Source of the DNA: Tindallia sp. MSAO_Bac2
GTDB lineage: Bacteria; Bacillota; Clostridia; Peptostreptococcales; Tindalliaceae
Length of the DNA: 64,000 bases
Assembly: GCA_003838145.1 (NCBI GenBank)
Contig: QYZZ01000019.1
Span: 46,888-110,887 of the forward strand
Direction: 5' to 3'
The notes under the pieces were generated by a model. The model was not told the origin of the DNA, did no database searches, and saw only the letters and a list, made by a program, of their open reading frames with translations. Each line of letters starts with the position of its first letter. The stretch's first letter is position 1. This document shows, piece after piece, positions 16,725-25,325 of the stretch. Position numbers and translations under genes: made by a program.

Positions 16725-17981
16725 ATGAACAGTGTACCTAAGCTTAATCTTGAAAGATCCATGAAAATGTTTGAAGAGGCTAAGAATGTGTCGCCGGGCG
16801 GGCTGCTTGGTATCCGTCGTCCTTACAACTTTGTTGAAGGAGAGTATCCAATTTTTATTGAAAGAGGATATGACGGTCATATCGTCGATGTGGATGGCAA
16901 CGATTATATCGATATGCTTTGCGGCTACGGTCCCATCATTCTCGGTTATCGCGAACCGGAAATCAATCAGGCTGTTATCGAACAAATGGAAAAAGGCTTC
17001 TGTTTTTCTTTGGTGCAGGAGATTCAAAACACTTTGGCTAATCGCCTCGTAAAGCTGATTCCCTCAGCAGAAATGGTAGTACTTGCAAAGACTGGATCTG
17101 ATGTTACCACCATGGCTGTTCGGGTTGCCCGCGGATTTAATGGCAAAAAGAAAGTGCTTCGCTGTGGTTACCACGGATGGCACGACTGGTGTGTAGAAGT
17201 TCATGGAGGGGTACCTCAGGAAATATTAGATATGACAGTAGAATTTCCCTACGGAGACCTGGATGCGCTGGAAGCTGCATTGAAGGAACATGGAGATGAT
17301 GCGGCCTGCATCATGATGACTCCTGTTGGTCACCCACTTTCTGCTCCGGTGGAAGAGCCGCCGAAAGGATACCTGGAAGGTGTGCGGGAGCTGGCAGATA
17401 AATACGAAACAGTTCTCATATTTGACGAAATACGCACCGGGTTCCGTGTGGCGATGGGAGGAGCCCAGGAACGTTACGGCGTAACGCCGGATCTTTCCAC
17501 TTTTGGAAAAGCGATGGCCAACGGTTATCCTATCAGTGCTCTGGTAGGAAAAAAAGACATCATGAAAGTGATGGAAAAAGAAGTATTTGTCAGCTCAACC
17601 TTTTTCCCTAACAGCCTTGAAATGCATGCATCCATGAAATGCATCGATATCCTGGAAAGGGATAACGTACTGGAAAGTATCTGGGAACGAGGACAGGATT
17701 TCTTTGATAAAATGGAAAAAATAGTACAGGAATCCGACGTTCCTGCAACGGCTTCGGGTATACCGCCAATGCCGTATATCACCTTTGATAAAGTGGACGA
17801 TCAGTATAAAGAAAGAAGGAAGTTTTTCTATACTGAAACCATTCGTCGAGGGTTGTTCATTCAGCCATATCACCATGGATATATCTGCCACCGTCATACA
17901 GAGCAGGATCTGAAAGATGCTCTGGGAGCCATGGAAGAAGCGCTTAAACATACCCACCAGGTATATCCGCAAAAGAAATAA
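16725..17981 (+). CDS. Class-III PLP aminotransferase (glutamate-1-semialdehyde aminomutase-like), under lysine riboswitch
   Basis: This 418-residue fold-type I PLP enzyme resembles HemL: SPGGLLGIRRPYNFVEGEYP, DVDGNDYIDMLCGYGPIILG, CGYHGWHDWC, LIFDEIRTGFRV (cofactor Asp) and STFGKAMANGYPISALVG (Schiff-base Lys). AAAGGTGG lies 12 bases before the ATG. There is no heme gene nearby. A lysine riboswitch in the leader points instead to lysine or a lysine product as substrate. Related class-III enzymes include aminomutases, omega-aminotransferases and amino-acid or caprolactam racemases. The exact reaction is therefore open. A terminator follows directly, so the gene is monocistronic. Confidence 0.8.
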   Translation: MNSVPKLNLERSMKMFEEAKNVSPGGLLGIRRPYNFVEGEYPIFIERGYDGHIVDVDGNDYIDMLCGYGPIILGYREPEINQAVIEQMEKGFCFSLVQEIQNTLANRLVKLIPSAEMVVLAKTGSDVTTMAVRVARGFNGKKKVLRCGYHGWHDWCVEVHGGVPQEILDMTVEFPYGDLDALEAALKEHGDDAACIMMTPVGHPLSAPVEEPPKGYLEGVRELADKYETVLIFDEIRTGFRVAMGGAQERYGVTPDLSTFGKAMANGYPISALVGKKDIMKVMEKEVFVSSTFFPNSLEMHASMKCIDILERDNVLESIWERGQDFFDKMEKIVQESDVPATASGIPPMPYITFDKVDDQYKERRKFFYTETIRRGLFIQPYHHGYICHRHTEQDLKDALGAMEEALKHTHQVYPQKK

Positions 17982-18019
17982 GCCTACAGCTTATTAATAA
18001 TCATTCAAAAGATAACCTT

Positions 18020-18059
18020 GCCCTATGGCAGCTGATGATGCCATGGGGCATTTTTATTT
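18020..18059 (+). terminator. Terminator after the class-III aminotransferase gene
   Basis: TGCCCTATGGCA pairs with TGCCATGGGGCA (one G-U pair) around an 8-base loop, followed by a T-rich tail. Confidence 0.8.
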
Positions 18060-18271
18060 AGGTATAGGAAATAGCACGAGTGCCCCTAAGGGGTATGCGC
18101 ACCCTGAAAGGGTGTGGATAAGACTTTAAAGGTTGCAGGCTGACCAACTAGCATCCCGCCCAGGCAGTTTTGTCCTCACTCTGGAACTAAACTCTGGATT
18201 GTTTGAAAATAAGCATGATATATGGTAATATATTTTTTATGTGTGAAATGGAAATTGAAAGGGGTAATGTT
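18060..18271 (+). other. GC-rich structured leader, unassigned
   Basis: About 210 bases lie between the terminator and the foldase-like lipoprotein gene. The stretch 18060-18200 holds short stable hairpins, including CCCC/GGGG near 18085 and CACCCT-GAAA-AGGGTG near 18101-18116, and is richer in G and C than usual intergenic DNA here. I could not match it to a riboswitch or small RNA that I know. A weak AT-rich promoter-like stretch (around 18215-18240) follows it. Confidence 0.3.
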
Positions 18272-19024
18272 GTGAAACTCAATAAAAAAGTTTTATTCAC
18301 GATGTTTATGGCATTGGCACTGTTCCTGACAGCCTGCGGAGGTGCTGTGGATGAAAATGGCACCGGCGAAGAATCTCAGGAAGAGCAGGGTGAAGTGGTA
18401 GCTACTGTTAACGGAGAAAATATATTTGAGTCCGAGTTCGACAGACAGGTTGATCGGATGATAGCCGCCAACGAACAGCAGGGAATGGTGCTCGAAGGTG
18501 AAGAAGGAGATATGATAAGGCAACAGATAGAAGATCAGGTTATTCAATATCTTATTCAACAGGAAGTCTTATTGCAGGAGGCTGACAGCCGAGGCTTGGA
18601 AGTGACGGAAGAAGACATTGAAAACGAGTTGGAAATGATCAGAGGGCAGTTTGAGTCAGAAGGCGATTTTGATCAGATTCTTGAGGACAACTTATTTACC
18701 GAAGATGAACTAAGAGAAACCTTGCGGGCAGAACTGACAATAGAAGCATTGCTGGAAGACGAAAGTCCGGAAGTGGAAGTTGAAGAAGAGGAAATGCTGG
18801 AGTACTATAGTTTTTATGAAATGCAACATGAACAGCAAATGGCCATGATTCAGCAGGAAGGTATGGAAATATCGGAAGAAGAGATGGAAATGATGCAGCT
18901 TCCTCCTTATGAAGAAATGAAAGACGATCTGCGTCGGCAAATTACCATGGAAAAGCAGCAGGAATACCACAAGATCATGGTTGATGAACTGATGGAAACC
19001 AGCGAAATTGAAATAAAAATTTAG
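18272..19024 (+). CDS. SurA/PrsA-like foldase lipoprotein
   Basis: The 250-residue lipoprotein starts at GTG 18272 after AAAGGGG. It has a signal with lipobox LTAC near residue 20, then an acidic linker, then a SurA_N-type domain: VVATVNGENIFESEFDRQVD, IEDQVIQYLIQQEVLLQEAD and SRGLEVTEEDIENEL. No parvulin isomerase domain follows, so it may act as a chaperone only, assisting folding of exported proteins at the outer face of the membrane. The C-terminal half is very rich in Glu and Met. It is a single-gene unit between terminators. Confidence 0.8.
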   Translation: MKLNKKVLFTMFMALALFLTACGGAVDENGTGEESQEEQGEVVATVNGENIFESEFDRQVDRMIAANEQQGMVLEGEEGDMIRQQIEDQVIQYLIQQEVLLQEADSRGLEVTEEDIENELEMIRGQFESEGDFDQILEDNLFTEDELRETLRAELTIEALLEDESPEVEVEEEEMLEYYSFYEMQHEQQMAMIQQEGMEISEEEMEMMQLPPYEEMKDDLRRQITMEKQQEYHKIMVDELMETSEIEIKI

Positions 19025-19025
19025 T

Positions 19026-19069
19026 AAAAAACACCTCGCATATCATGTATGAATGCGAGGTGTTTTTTT
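19026..19069. terminator. Bidirectional terminator between the foldase lipoprotein and alr
   Basis: AACACCTCGCAT and ATGCGAGGTGTT form a perfect stem flanked by an A-run on the left and a T-run on the right. It can end transcription from both sides; the alr stop codon lies at its edge. Confidence 0.9.
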
Positions 19070-20243
19070 AATCTATAAGGTAATTTTCGATATGAATAAT
19101 CCGGTTATTTTTGTAATAAACCCGGGGCACTCTTCGGGAGACGCTGCACACAACCTCGCAATTACCTGTGCCCAGAAGAAGGGCACGATCATCGGCGGTA
19201 ATCTGAAGATTGCCGTCAGTGCCGACAAAAATAACCTCATCTCCAGCCGTTACTTCTTCGACTCCGGTGACATCCAGCAAACATTGGTCCATGCAGATCA
19301 TTCCAATTTGCTGAACCAATTTACCACGCACAATAGCATAGGTTTTTCCGGAAGCAATTTTGGTAATACCATCAGCATAGCCCATGGGAATGGCGGCGAT
19401 TTTTGTCGGTTTATCAGCAATGAATGTATGGCCATAGCTGACGCCGTCGCCGGCTTCGATATTCCGAACAGCAGAGATGATGGTTTTGATGGACATGACC
19501 GGCTGGATATTCATTTGGCTTTTGTTCATGCCTGCTCTGGGAGGCAGGCCATACAAAGCACTTCCCGGTCGTACCATGTCAAAAAATTCATCCTCCAGGT
19601 CCACCAGCCCGGCGCTATTGCTTAAGTGAACAATAGGCACGGAAATCCCCATGTCCTCAAGTGATCGAACAAAGTTCTTAAGGATATTAGCCTGTTTTAG
19701 CGAGAATGAATTATCAGCTGTAAAAAATAATGCAAGATGCGAAAAAACGCCTTCAAGCTGCAGATTAGGAAGACTGCTGATTTTTTGTATTGTTTCTGCT
19801 GATTCGAATGTCGGTTGAAATCCCAGCCGGTTCATACCGGTGTTGATTTTTATGTGTATGGGCAGTGATTTATTGAGATTCCTGGCTGTTTTGTACAAAG
19901 CCTCGGCCTGCTGCCAGGAGATAACCGTTGGAGTAAGCTGGTGCTGGATCAGGTCTGCTGCTCGATGATCCGGCGTATAAGACATAATAAGAATAGGAAC
20001 CTGAATACCTGCATTTCTAAGCTCAATACCTTCTGAAATATTGGCAACAGCCAGACGGGACACTCCCAATGAGATGAATTCTCTGGAGCAGACTACAGCT
20101 CCATGACCATAAGCATCTGCTTTAACAACGGCACATATTTCTGATTTTGCACCAGTCAAACGCAGAATTTCTTCAAGGTTAGCCGCTAAGGCATCCAAAT
20201 TAATTTCTGCCCATGTTCCGTGAGTATTTTCGGGAATCGGCAT
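19068..20243 (-). CDS. alr: Alanine racemase
   Basis: The 391-residue PLP enzyme interconverts L- and D-alanine for peptidoglycan. It has WAEINLDALAANL, AVVKADAYGHGAV with the Schiff-base Lys, PIHIKINTGMNRLGF, RPGSALYGLPP, DGVSYGHTFIA with the catalytic Tyr, and IGMICMDQCLLDVT. An upstream in-frame ATG would add 22 residues, but AAAGGGG lies 8 bases before the ATG whose first base is 20243, giving a standard N-terminus. It is divergent from the AgcS symporter gene, which may import alanine. Confidence 0.95.
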   Translation of the reverse strand: MPIPENTHGTWAEINLDALAANLEEILRLTGAKSEICAVVKADAYGHGAVVCSREFISLGVSRLAVANISEGIELRNAGIQVPILIMSYTPDHRAADLIQHQLTPTVISWQQAEALYKTARNLNKSLPIHIKINTGMNRLGFQPTFESAETIQKISSLPNLQLEGVFSHLALFFTADNSFSLKQANILKNFVRSLEDMGISVPIVHLSNSAGLVDLEDEFFDMVRPGSALYGLPPRAGMNKSQMNIQPVMSIKTIISAVRNIEAGDGVSYGHTFIADKPTKIAAIPMGYADGITKIASGKTYAIVRGKLVQQIGMICMDQCLLDVTGVEEVTAGDEVIFVGTDGNLQITADDRALLLGTGNCEVVCSVSRRVPRVYYKNNRIIHIENYLID

Positions 20244-20735
20244 GGCATCAACCCCTTTCTTACCATAATTGTACCATAAAATAGATAAAAAGACGGAAGT
20301 TTCTTGCAAGGCTCACTATACAGAAAATTCGAATTGACAAGACTGCCCTGCATGCTATAAAATATAAGCAGCTACAATTTTCAAAAAAATAACAACCTTC
20401 AAATTATTACGTTAACGACATATATTGAAATACGAGCATTTTTACTGTTGATTATGAATTGGCAAGGGAAAGAATCGTGAGGAATTATTGTAACCTGAAT
20501 AAAAGGAGGTGGGGAGATTTTAAGCTTAGTATTAAAAGGAGGTGATGAAAGGTAGATAGCGGTGCTCTGACTGGTTTTTTGAACTCCAATGGTACTTTTG
20601 AAATCTTTGTTCCCTTTTCATGCAATTAATATTCTTTTAGTCAGTACAAGACGGAGGACCTGACTAGGCAGAGCAAAATAAATACCGGTTTGCGCATTCA
20701 CTTTAAAGTAAAACATCTAAAAAGGGGGAAATTTA
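20244..20735 (+). other. Long leader region of the AgcS gene
   Basis: This 490-base stretch has no convincing gene. It holds a promoter at 20334-20361, two nearly identical AAAAGGAGGTG ribosome-site-like motifs about 35 bases apart (near 20501 and 20534) that are followed by no start or only a four-codon frame, and an inverted repeat AGTCAG/CTGACT at 20639-20665. I see no glycine riboswitch or T-box core. The long transcribed leader suggests post-initiation control of the symporter. Confidence 0.4.
20334..20361 (+). promoter_or_regulatory. Probable promoter of the AgcS gene
   Basis: TTGACA (20334-20339) and TATAAA (20356-20361) are spaced by 16 bases. The implied leader is about 370 bases. 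Confidence 0.6.
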
Positions 20736-22193
20736 ATGGAAGAATTATTAGACCTTCTAGTCGGTTGGTTATGGGGACCTGCAATGTTGGTACTTGTATT
20801 GGGCCTTGGTGCTTACCTTACTGTAAGAAGTGGATTCTGGCAGTTCCGTTTTATGGCTCATTCCATGAAGTATGTATGGAGAAATCTGGTTCGTCAAAAG
20901 GGAGAGGGACAAGGAATCCTTTCTTCTTTTGAAGCATTTAGTGTCGCCACTGCCGGTGCTATTGGCGTTGGTAATATTGGTGGGGTTGCCAGTGCTATTG
21001 CCATTGGTGGTCCTGGTGCTATCTTCTGGATGTGGGTTACGGCACTTGTAGGGTTTATGACCAAAATGGTTGAGGTTGCCCTGGCGGTACATTATAGAAG
21101 TGAAAAAGAAAATGGTGACACCTATGGTGGTCCGACTTACTACCTGGATAAAGGATGGTCTGGCCAATTAGGACTGCCTTTCTGGAAGCCGATGGCCGTT
21201 ATTTTCGGTATTGGTATTCTTTCTTCCTGGGTACTGACCATGCAGACGTTTACCGTTTCTGAATCCATTTCTGCCACCTTTGGTGTCAGTCAGGTAGCTG
21301 CAGCGACAGGTGTGGGTCTCTTTATGTATGTGGTTGTACTGGGAGGGATTCCTCGGATTGGACGCTTTGCTTCTTATGTAGTTCCTTTTATGGCTGCATT
21401 TTATTTGTTAGCTGGTATTGTTATTATTATTATGAATATTGCTGATTTAGGTCCTGCACTGGGTCTTATCTTTGGACATGCGTTCCAGCCAATGGCACCT
21501 GTTGGCGGATTTGCCGGAGCGGCTGTTGCGATGGCTATCCGAATGGGTGTAGCCCGCGGGGTATACAGTAATGAAGCTGGCTGGGGTTCTGCTCCGATGG
21601 CTCATGCCACTGCACAAGTAGATCACCCGATCAAACAGGGTATGTGGGGAATCTTTGAAGTGTTTATCGACTCCATCGTTGTTTGTACGATCACCGCACT
21701 TGTTATCATCATGAGTGGTGCCTTTGAATCCGGCGAAGCTGGTGCAACTCTGACTTTGCTGGCCTTTGAGACGGAAATTGGCTATTGGGGTGTTGTAATT
21801 GTTACAGTGGGGGTTGTTCTCTTCGGCTTTACAACACTGACAGGCTGGTATGCATATTATGAAACCATCCTTCGTCACGGTTTTGGAGACGAATCACCCT
21901 TTGCCAAGTTTATGCTAAATGTACTGAAGTATGGTTACCCGATTCCCGGGTGGGCACTGGTTGTTTATACTCAGGCGGTAGGAATGCCGACAGGTACGGT
22001 TTGGCTTATTGCAGACATTACCGTTGCCATTCCGGTTTATATCAACCTGATTGCTCTGATTCCGCTTTGTCCTAAGTTCTTTGAGCTGCTCAAGCATTAC
22101 AATGCAACAGAGCTTGGAATTTTGCCGGTAACAGATGAAATTCAGAAAACCAATATATTCTGGGAAGAAGGACAACCTTTCAAGTCTTACTAA
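20736..22193 (+). CDS. Sodium:alanine/glycine symporter (AgcS family)
   Basis: This 485-residue protein has about 11 membrane spans and belongs to the alanine or glycine:cation symporters. Typical blocks are ATAGAIGVGNIGGVASAIAI, GPGAIFWMWVTALVGFMTKM, YGGPTYYLDKG, RGVYSNEAGWGSAPMAHATA and GFTTLTGWYAYYE. It imports small neutral amino acids with Na+ across the cytoplasmic membrane. AAAAAGGGGG precedes the ATG. A terminator hairpin follows, so it is likely a single-gene unit, divergent from alr. Confidence 0.93.
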   Translation: MEELLDLLVGWLWGPAMLVLVLGLGAYLTVRSGFWQFRFMAHSMKYVWRNLVRQKGEGQGILSSFEAFSVATAGAIGVGNIGGVASAIAIGGPGAIFWMWVTALVGFMTKMVEVALAVHYRSEKENGDTYGGPTYYLDKGWSGQLGLPFWKPMAVIFGIGILSSWVLTMQTFTVSESISATFGVSQVAAATGVGLFMYVVVLGGIPRIGRFASYVVPFMAAFYLLAGIVIIIMNIADLGPALGLIFGHAFQPMAPVGGFAGAAVAMAIRMGVARGVYSNEAGWGSAPMAHATAQVDHPIKQGMWGIFEVFIDSIVVCTITALVIIMSGAFESGEAGATLTLLAFETEIGYWGVVIVTVGVVLFGFTTLTGWYAYYETILRHGFGDESPFAKFMLNVLKYGYPIPGWALVVYTQAVGMPTGTVWLIADITVAIPVYINLIALIPLCPKFFELLKHYNATELGILPVTDEIQKTNIFWEEGQPFKSY

Positions 22194-22260
22194 AATTATG
22201 ATTAATCTGTCAAGAGTGAATTTTGCTTGACAGCGATAAAGCATTAAGCGTATGATAAAT

Positions 22261-22305
22261 AGAAAGCATAGGTTTTGGGATCTCCCGGAGTCTATGCTTT
22301 CTTTA
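22261..22305 (+). terminator. Terminator after the AgcS gene
   Basis: AGAAAGCATAG (22261-22271) pairs with CTATGCTTTCT (22292-22302); a short weak T stretch follows. Confidence 0.65.
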
Positions 22306-22361
22306 CGGTATTATAGACTGATTTTTAGCATTGGCAATAATCAGATGAAGGAGGGTTTAAT

Positions 22362-23738
22362 ATGATAAGCTTGCTGATAAAAAACGCCTGGCTGTTGACG
22401 ATGAAAGGTAAAAATGCTGGTTTCGTTGAAAATGGAGCTGTAGCTATCGATGGGGATCAGATTCTGGACGTCGGCACCACCAAAGAACTGGAATCCAGAT
22501 GGAACGCCAGAAAAACCATCGATGCAACCGGAAAAGCAGTACTGCCGGGACTTATTGATGCTCATATACATACAGGCATGGGACTATACCGGGGCGTTGC
22601 CCAGGATATGAACAACTGGCTTCAAAAAGGTGTTGGGCCTTTCTTTAACAATATTACCGGTGAAGAGGCTGCTGCCGGTTCTATGCTCAATATTCTGGAA
22701 GGAATAAAGGCTGGTACAACTACCTTCTGTGACTACGATTATCCCATGACTCTCATTGTGGAAAACCATCACCGTATAGGCGTAAGAGCAAGGTTAGCCA
22801 GCACAGTTAATGAATTGCCGTCGGATTTACACCGTATAAAAGTCGGAGAGGTGTATCCTCTTGATGAATCCTCCGGAAGAAATAAGTTAAAAGAAGCAAC
22901 CAGGCTGATGGATGAGTGGCATGGCAAAGGAAATGGTCGAATTACCTGTATTCTCGGACCTCAGGGTGCAGATATGATGAGTCGGAACTTGCTGCTTGAA
23001 ATGAAAGATATGGCTGAAAATTACGATACCAAACTTCATATGCATGTGGCGCAGGGTGACAGAGAAACCGGCCAAATGATGAAACGATTTGGTATGCGAA
23101 CCATAGAATATCTGGACAGCATTGGATATCTGGATGAACGTCTGATGGCGGTACATCTGACAGATGCTGAAGAAAATGAAGTGAAATTGCTGGCGGAAAA
23201 AGGAGCATCAATGATTCATTGTCCCGGGAGTATCGGCTTAATTGACGGAATTGTTCCTCCGGTCATGGCCTTCATGGATGCCGGCGGGAATGCAGCTATA
23301 GGATCTGACCAGGCACCAGGGAACAATTGCAGCAATATGTTTAACGAAATGAAGTCGGCTGCAGTATTTAATAAAATTAAAGCAGCAGACCCGACGGTAA
23401 TGCCCGCGGAGAAAGTACTGCGTATGGCGACCATTGAAGCTGCCAAAGCCATAGGGCTTGAAAAGGAAGTCGGATCACTGGAAGCCGGGAAGAAGGCGGA
23501 CCTGATTATTATCAATATGAAAGAACCGGGGCTTTCACCTGTAATTCTGGAGTCGGTGAATAATATCATCCCTAATTTGGTGTATGCTGCCCGTGGACAT
23601 GAAGTGGAAACCAGTATCATAAATGGTGATATTGTGATGGAAAATCGTCAGGTCAAAACTGTTAATGAGGAAGAAGTGGTAAACCAGGCGCAAAGCGCAG
23701 CTGAAGCCCTATCTGGCAGAATAAAAAAACAGCAGTAA
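22362..23738 (+). CDS. Amidohydrolase, TRZ/ATZ / MTA-SAH deaminase type, with altered catalytic motif
   Basis: The 458-residue amidohydrolase has the metal motif LPGLIDAHIHTGMG near residue 65, then MHVAQGDRETG, MAVHLTDAEE, MIHCPGSIGL and the metal Asp in AAIGSDQAPGNN. The C-terminal VLRMATIEAAKAIGLEKEVG and LEAGKKADLIII are standard. In S-adenosylhomocysteine or methylthioadenosine deaminases a Glu normally follows the metal His as HxxE; here it is Gln (HVAQ), so the leaving group or substrate may differ. It lies 27 bases before an M20 amidohydrolase, with which it is probably co-transcribed, suggesting stepwise hydrolysis of an imported N-substituted compound. Confidence 0.82.
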   Translation: MISLLIKNAWLLTMKGKNAGFVENGAVAIDGDQILDVGTTKELESRWNARKTIDATGKAVLPGLIDAHIHTGMGLYRGVAQDMNNWLQKGVGPFFNNITGEEAAAGSMLNILEGIKAGTTTFCDYDYPMTLIVENHHRIGVRARLASTVNELPSDLHRIKVGEVYPLDESSGRNKLKEATRLMDEWHGKGNGRITCILGPQGADMMSRNLLLEMKDMAENYDTKLHMHVAQGDRETGQMMKRFGMRTIEYLDSIGYLDERLMAVHLTDAEENEVKLLAEKGASMIHCPGSIGLIDGIVPPVMAFMDAGGNAAIGSDQAPGNNCSNMFNEMKSAAVFNKIKAADPTVMPAEKVLRMATIEAAKAIGLEKEVGSLEAGKKADLIIINMKEPGLSPVILESVNNIIPNLVYAARGHEVETSIINGDIVMENRQVKTVNEEEVVNQAQSAAEALSGRIKKQQ

Positions 23739-23765
23739 CCATATAATATAGAAAGAGGTGGAAAA

Positions 23766-24953
23766 ATGTCGCTAAAAGACACTATGAAGGAAGAGATAAG
23801 CAATCTGAAAGAAGAACTGATTGAATTACGCCGAGATTTTCATCAGCATCCGGAACTGGGTTTTGAAGAATACAGAACCTCCGGGATTGTGTCTGACTAC
23901 TTAAGAGAGTGCGGTATTGAAGTGGAAAGAGTGGCTGAAACCGGTGTAGTAGGAGTCCTGAAAGGCAAAAAAGACAAACCGGTATTGATGCTGCGGGCAG
24001 ATTTGGATGCGCTTCCCATAGAAGAAAAAGCCGACGTACCTTTTAAATCCGAGTATGAAGGGAAAATGCACGCCTGTGGCCACGACGGGCATACAGCTAT
24101 GTTGATGGTGGCGGCGAAAATTCTGGCAAAAAACCGGAATGAACTGGATGGAACCATAAAATTTGTTTTTCAGCCCAATGAGGAAGATGCCGGTGCGGCT
24201 ATTATCATCGAAGAAGGAGTTATGGAGAATCCGAAGGTGGATGCGGCGCTGGGACTTCATCTGTGGACACCGCTCCCCAGTGGAAAAGTTGGCATCACAC
24301 CGGGGCCCTTGATGGCCTCCAGTTACTACTTTTGGCTGACTATCAAAGGAAAGGGTGGACATGGTGGAGCGCCACATCTGGCAGTGGATCCCATTTTCTG
24401 CGGAAAGGAAATCATGAATGCCCTCCAGTCCATACAAACCCGGGAACAGGATGTTCTGAAGCCAACATTGATAAATTTTGGACAGTTTCACGCTGGTACC
24501 AATCCTATCATTATTTCCCATCAGGCAGAACTGGCTGGTTCTGTGCGGTGCCTGCATGATGAAGATGCCCGTATTCGTCAGAGGTTTGAAGAAGTTGTTG
24601 CTCATGTATGCAGGATGTACGGTGCGGAATATGAATTAACCTTTAAGTGTGGAAACGAGCTGCTAAATAATGATGCAGAGATGACGGACCTGGTGAAGAA
24701 CAGTGCGGTGGAAGCTTTCGGAGCAGAAAGCCTTCAGGAAACTGATCTTACTGTTATGTTGGGTGAAGACTTTGCCTCCTTCGCCAACGTAGTCCCCAGC
24801 GCCTTCTTCTTTCTGGGCGTGGGAGATCCGGAGAAAAAGACGGACATGCCTCACCATCACCCGGAATTTAAACTGGACGAAGATGTTTTGCCACTGGGAG
24901 TGGAAATGCACCTTCGGGGAGCACTGGCTTATTTTGATAAGTCAAAAAAATAA
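23766..24953 (+). CDS. M20-family amidohydrolase (hippurate / N-acyl amino acid hydrolase-like)
   Basis: A 395-residue metallo-amidohydrolase of the AbgB/hippuricase group. It has RRDFHQHPELGFEEYRT, MLRADLDALPIEEK, HACGHDGHTAMLM (with the conserved metal Cys-His), FQPNEEDAGAA, GLHLWTPLPSG and the dimerisation-domain stretch GKGGHGGAPHLAVDPI. It probably cleaves an N-acyl or peptide-like amide to release an amino acid in the cytoplasm. It starts 27 bases after the preceding amidohydrolase with AAAGAGGTGG as ribosome site. The natural substrate is unknown. Confidence 0.9.
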   Translation: MSLKDTMKEEISNLKEELIELRRDFHQHPELGFEEYRTSGIVSDYLRECGIEVERVAETGVVGVLKGKKDKPVLMLRADLDALPIEEKADVPFKSEYEGKMHACGHDGHTAMLMVAAKILAKNRNELDGTIKFVFQPNEEDAGAAIIIEEGVMENPKVDAALGLHLWTPLPSGKVGITPGPLMASSYYFWLTIKGKGGHGGAPHLAVDPIFCGKEIMNALQSIQTREQDVLKPTLINFGQFHAGTNPIIISHQAELAGSVRCLHDEDARIRQRFEEVVAHVCRMYGAEYELTFKCGNELLNNDAEMTDLVKNSAVEAFGAESLQETDLTVMLGEDFASFANVVPSAFFFLGVGDPEKKTDMPHHHPEFKLDEDVLPLGVEMHLRGALAYFDKSKK

Positions 24954-24977
24954 TTGCAAAAACAATTACAAAATAGT

Positions 24978-25006
24978 TTGACAACTGGATATATTCTGTG
25001 TATAAT
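24978..25006 (+). promoter_or_regulatory. Consensus sigma-A promoter of the T-box/trpB unit
   Basis: TTGACA (24978-24983) and TATAAT (25001-25006) are perfect hexamers with a 17-base spacer. The start near 25013 leads straight into the T-box leader. Confidence 0.8.
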
Positions 25007-25019
25007 CAATTTCAATCAA

Positions 25020-25290
25020 AGATATACAACACGAAGAACAGGAAGAGTAGGAATCATTTTCGGAATAATAGAGAGCTGGTGATGGTGGAAATCCGGTATT
25101 TCGATGGTTGCTGAATGGGCCTGTGAGTGGGAAGCTGAAAAAAGTAAGCTGCCCCGGGATTCTCCCGTTACAGAGATAGAGTATCGATCGTTAGATCCGT
25201 ATTCGAAAGAGAAGGACTGTTATTCTATCAGTTCAATTGAGGTGGCACCGCGGAATATCGCCCTCTATGCATATGCATAGAGGGTTTTTT
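25020..25290 (+). promoter_or_regulatory. Tryptophan T-box leader with terminator
   Basis: Stem I begins with AGAGAGCTGGTGATGGTGG and ends with CCTGTGAGTGG. Between them the specifier position reads TGG (25126-25128), the Trp codon, after CTGAA. The conserved T-box sequence AGGTGGCACCGCGG lies at 25240-25253. The terminator CCCTCTATGCAT/ATGCATAGAGGG at 25261-25284 is followed by six T. Uncharged tRNA-Trp should stabilise the antiterminator and allow trpB expression. Confidence 0.9.
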
Positions 25291-25325
25291 GTTTTTAAAT
25301 AATTAAATGGAAGGAGAAATTCAAA

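Noticed and set aside
19053..19625. Plus-strand open frame of 190 codons opposite alr
   Set aside because: alr on the minus strand has all catalytic motifs; the plus frame begins inside its terminator.
23901..24605. Minus-strand open frame of 234 codons opposite the M20 hydrolase
   Set aside because: Antisense shadow; His/Phe-rich translation without recognisable pattern.
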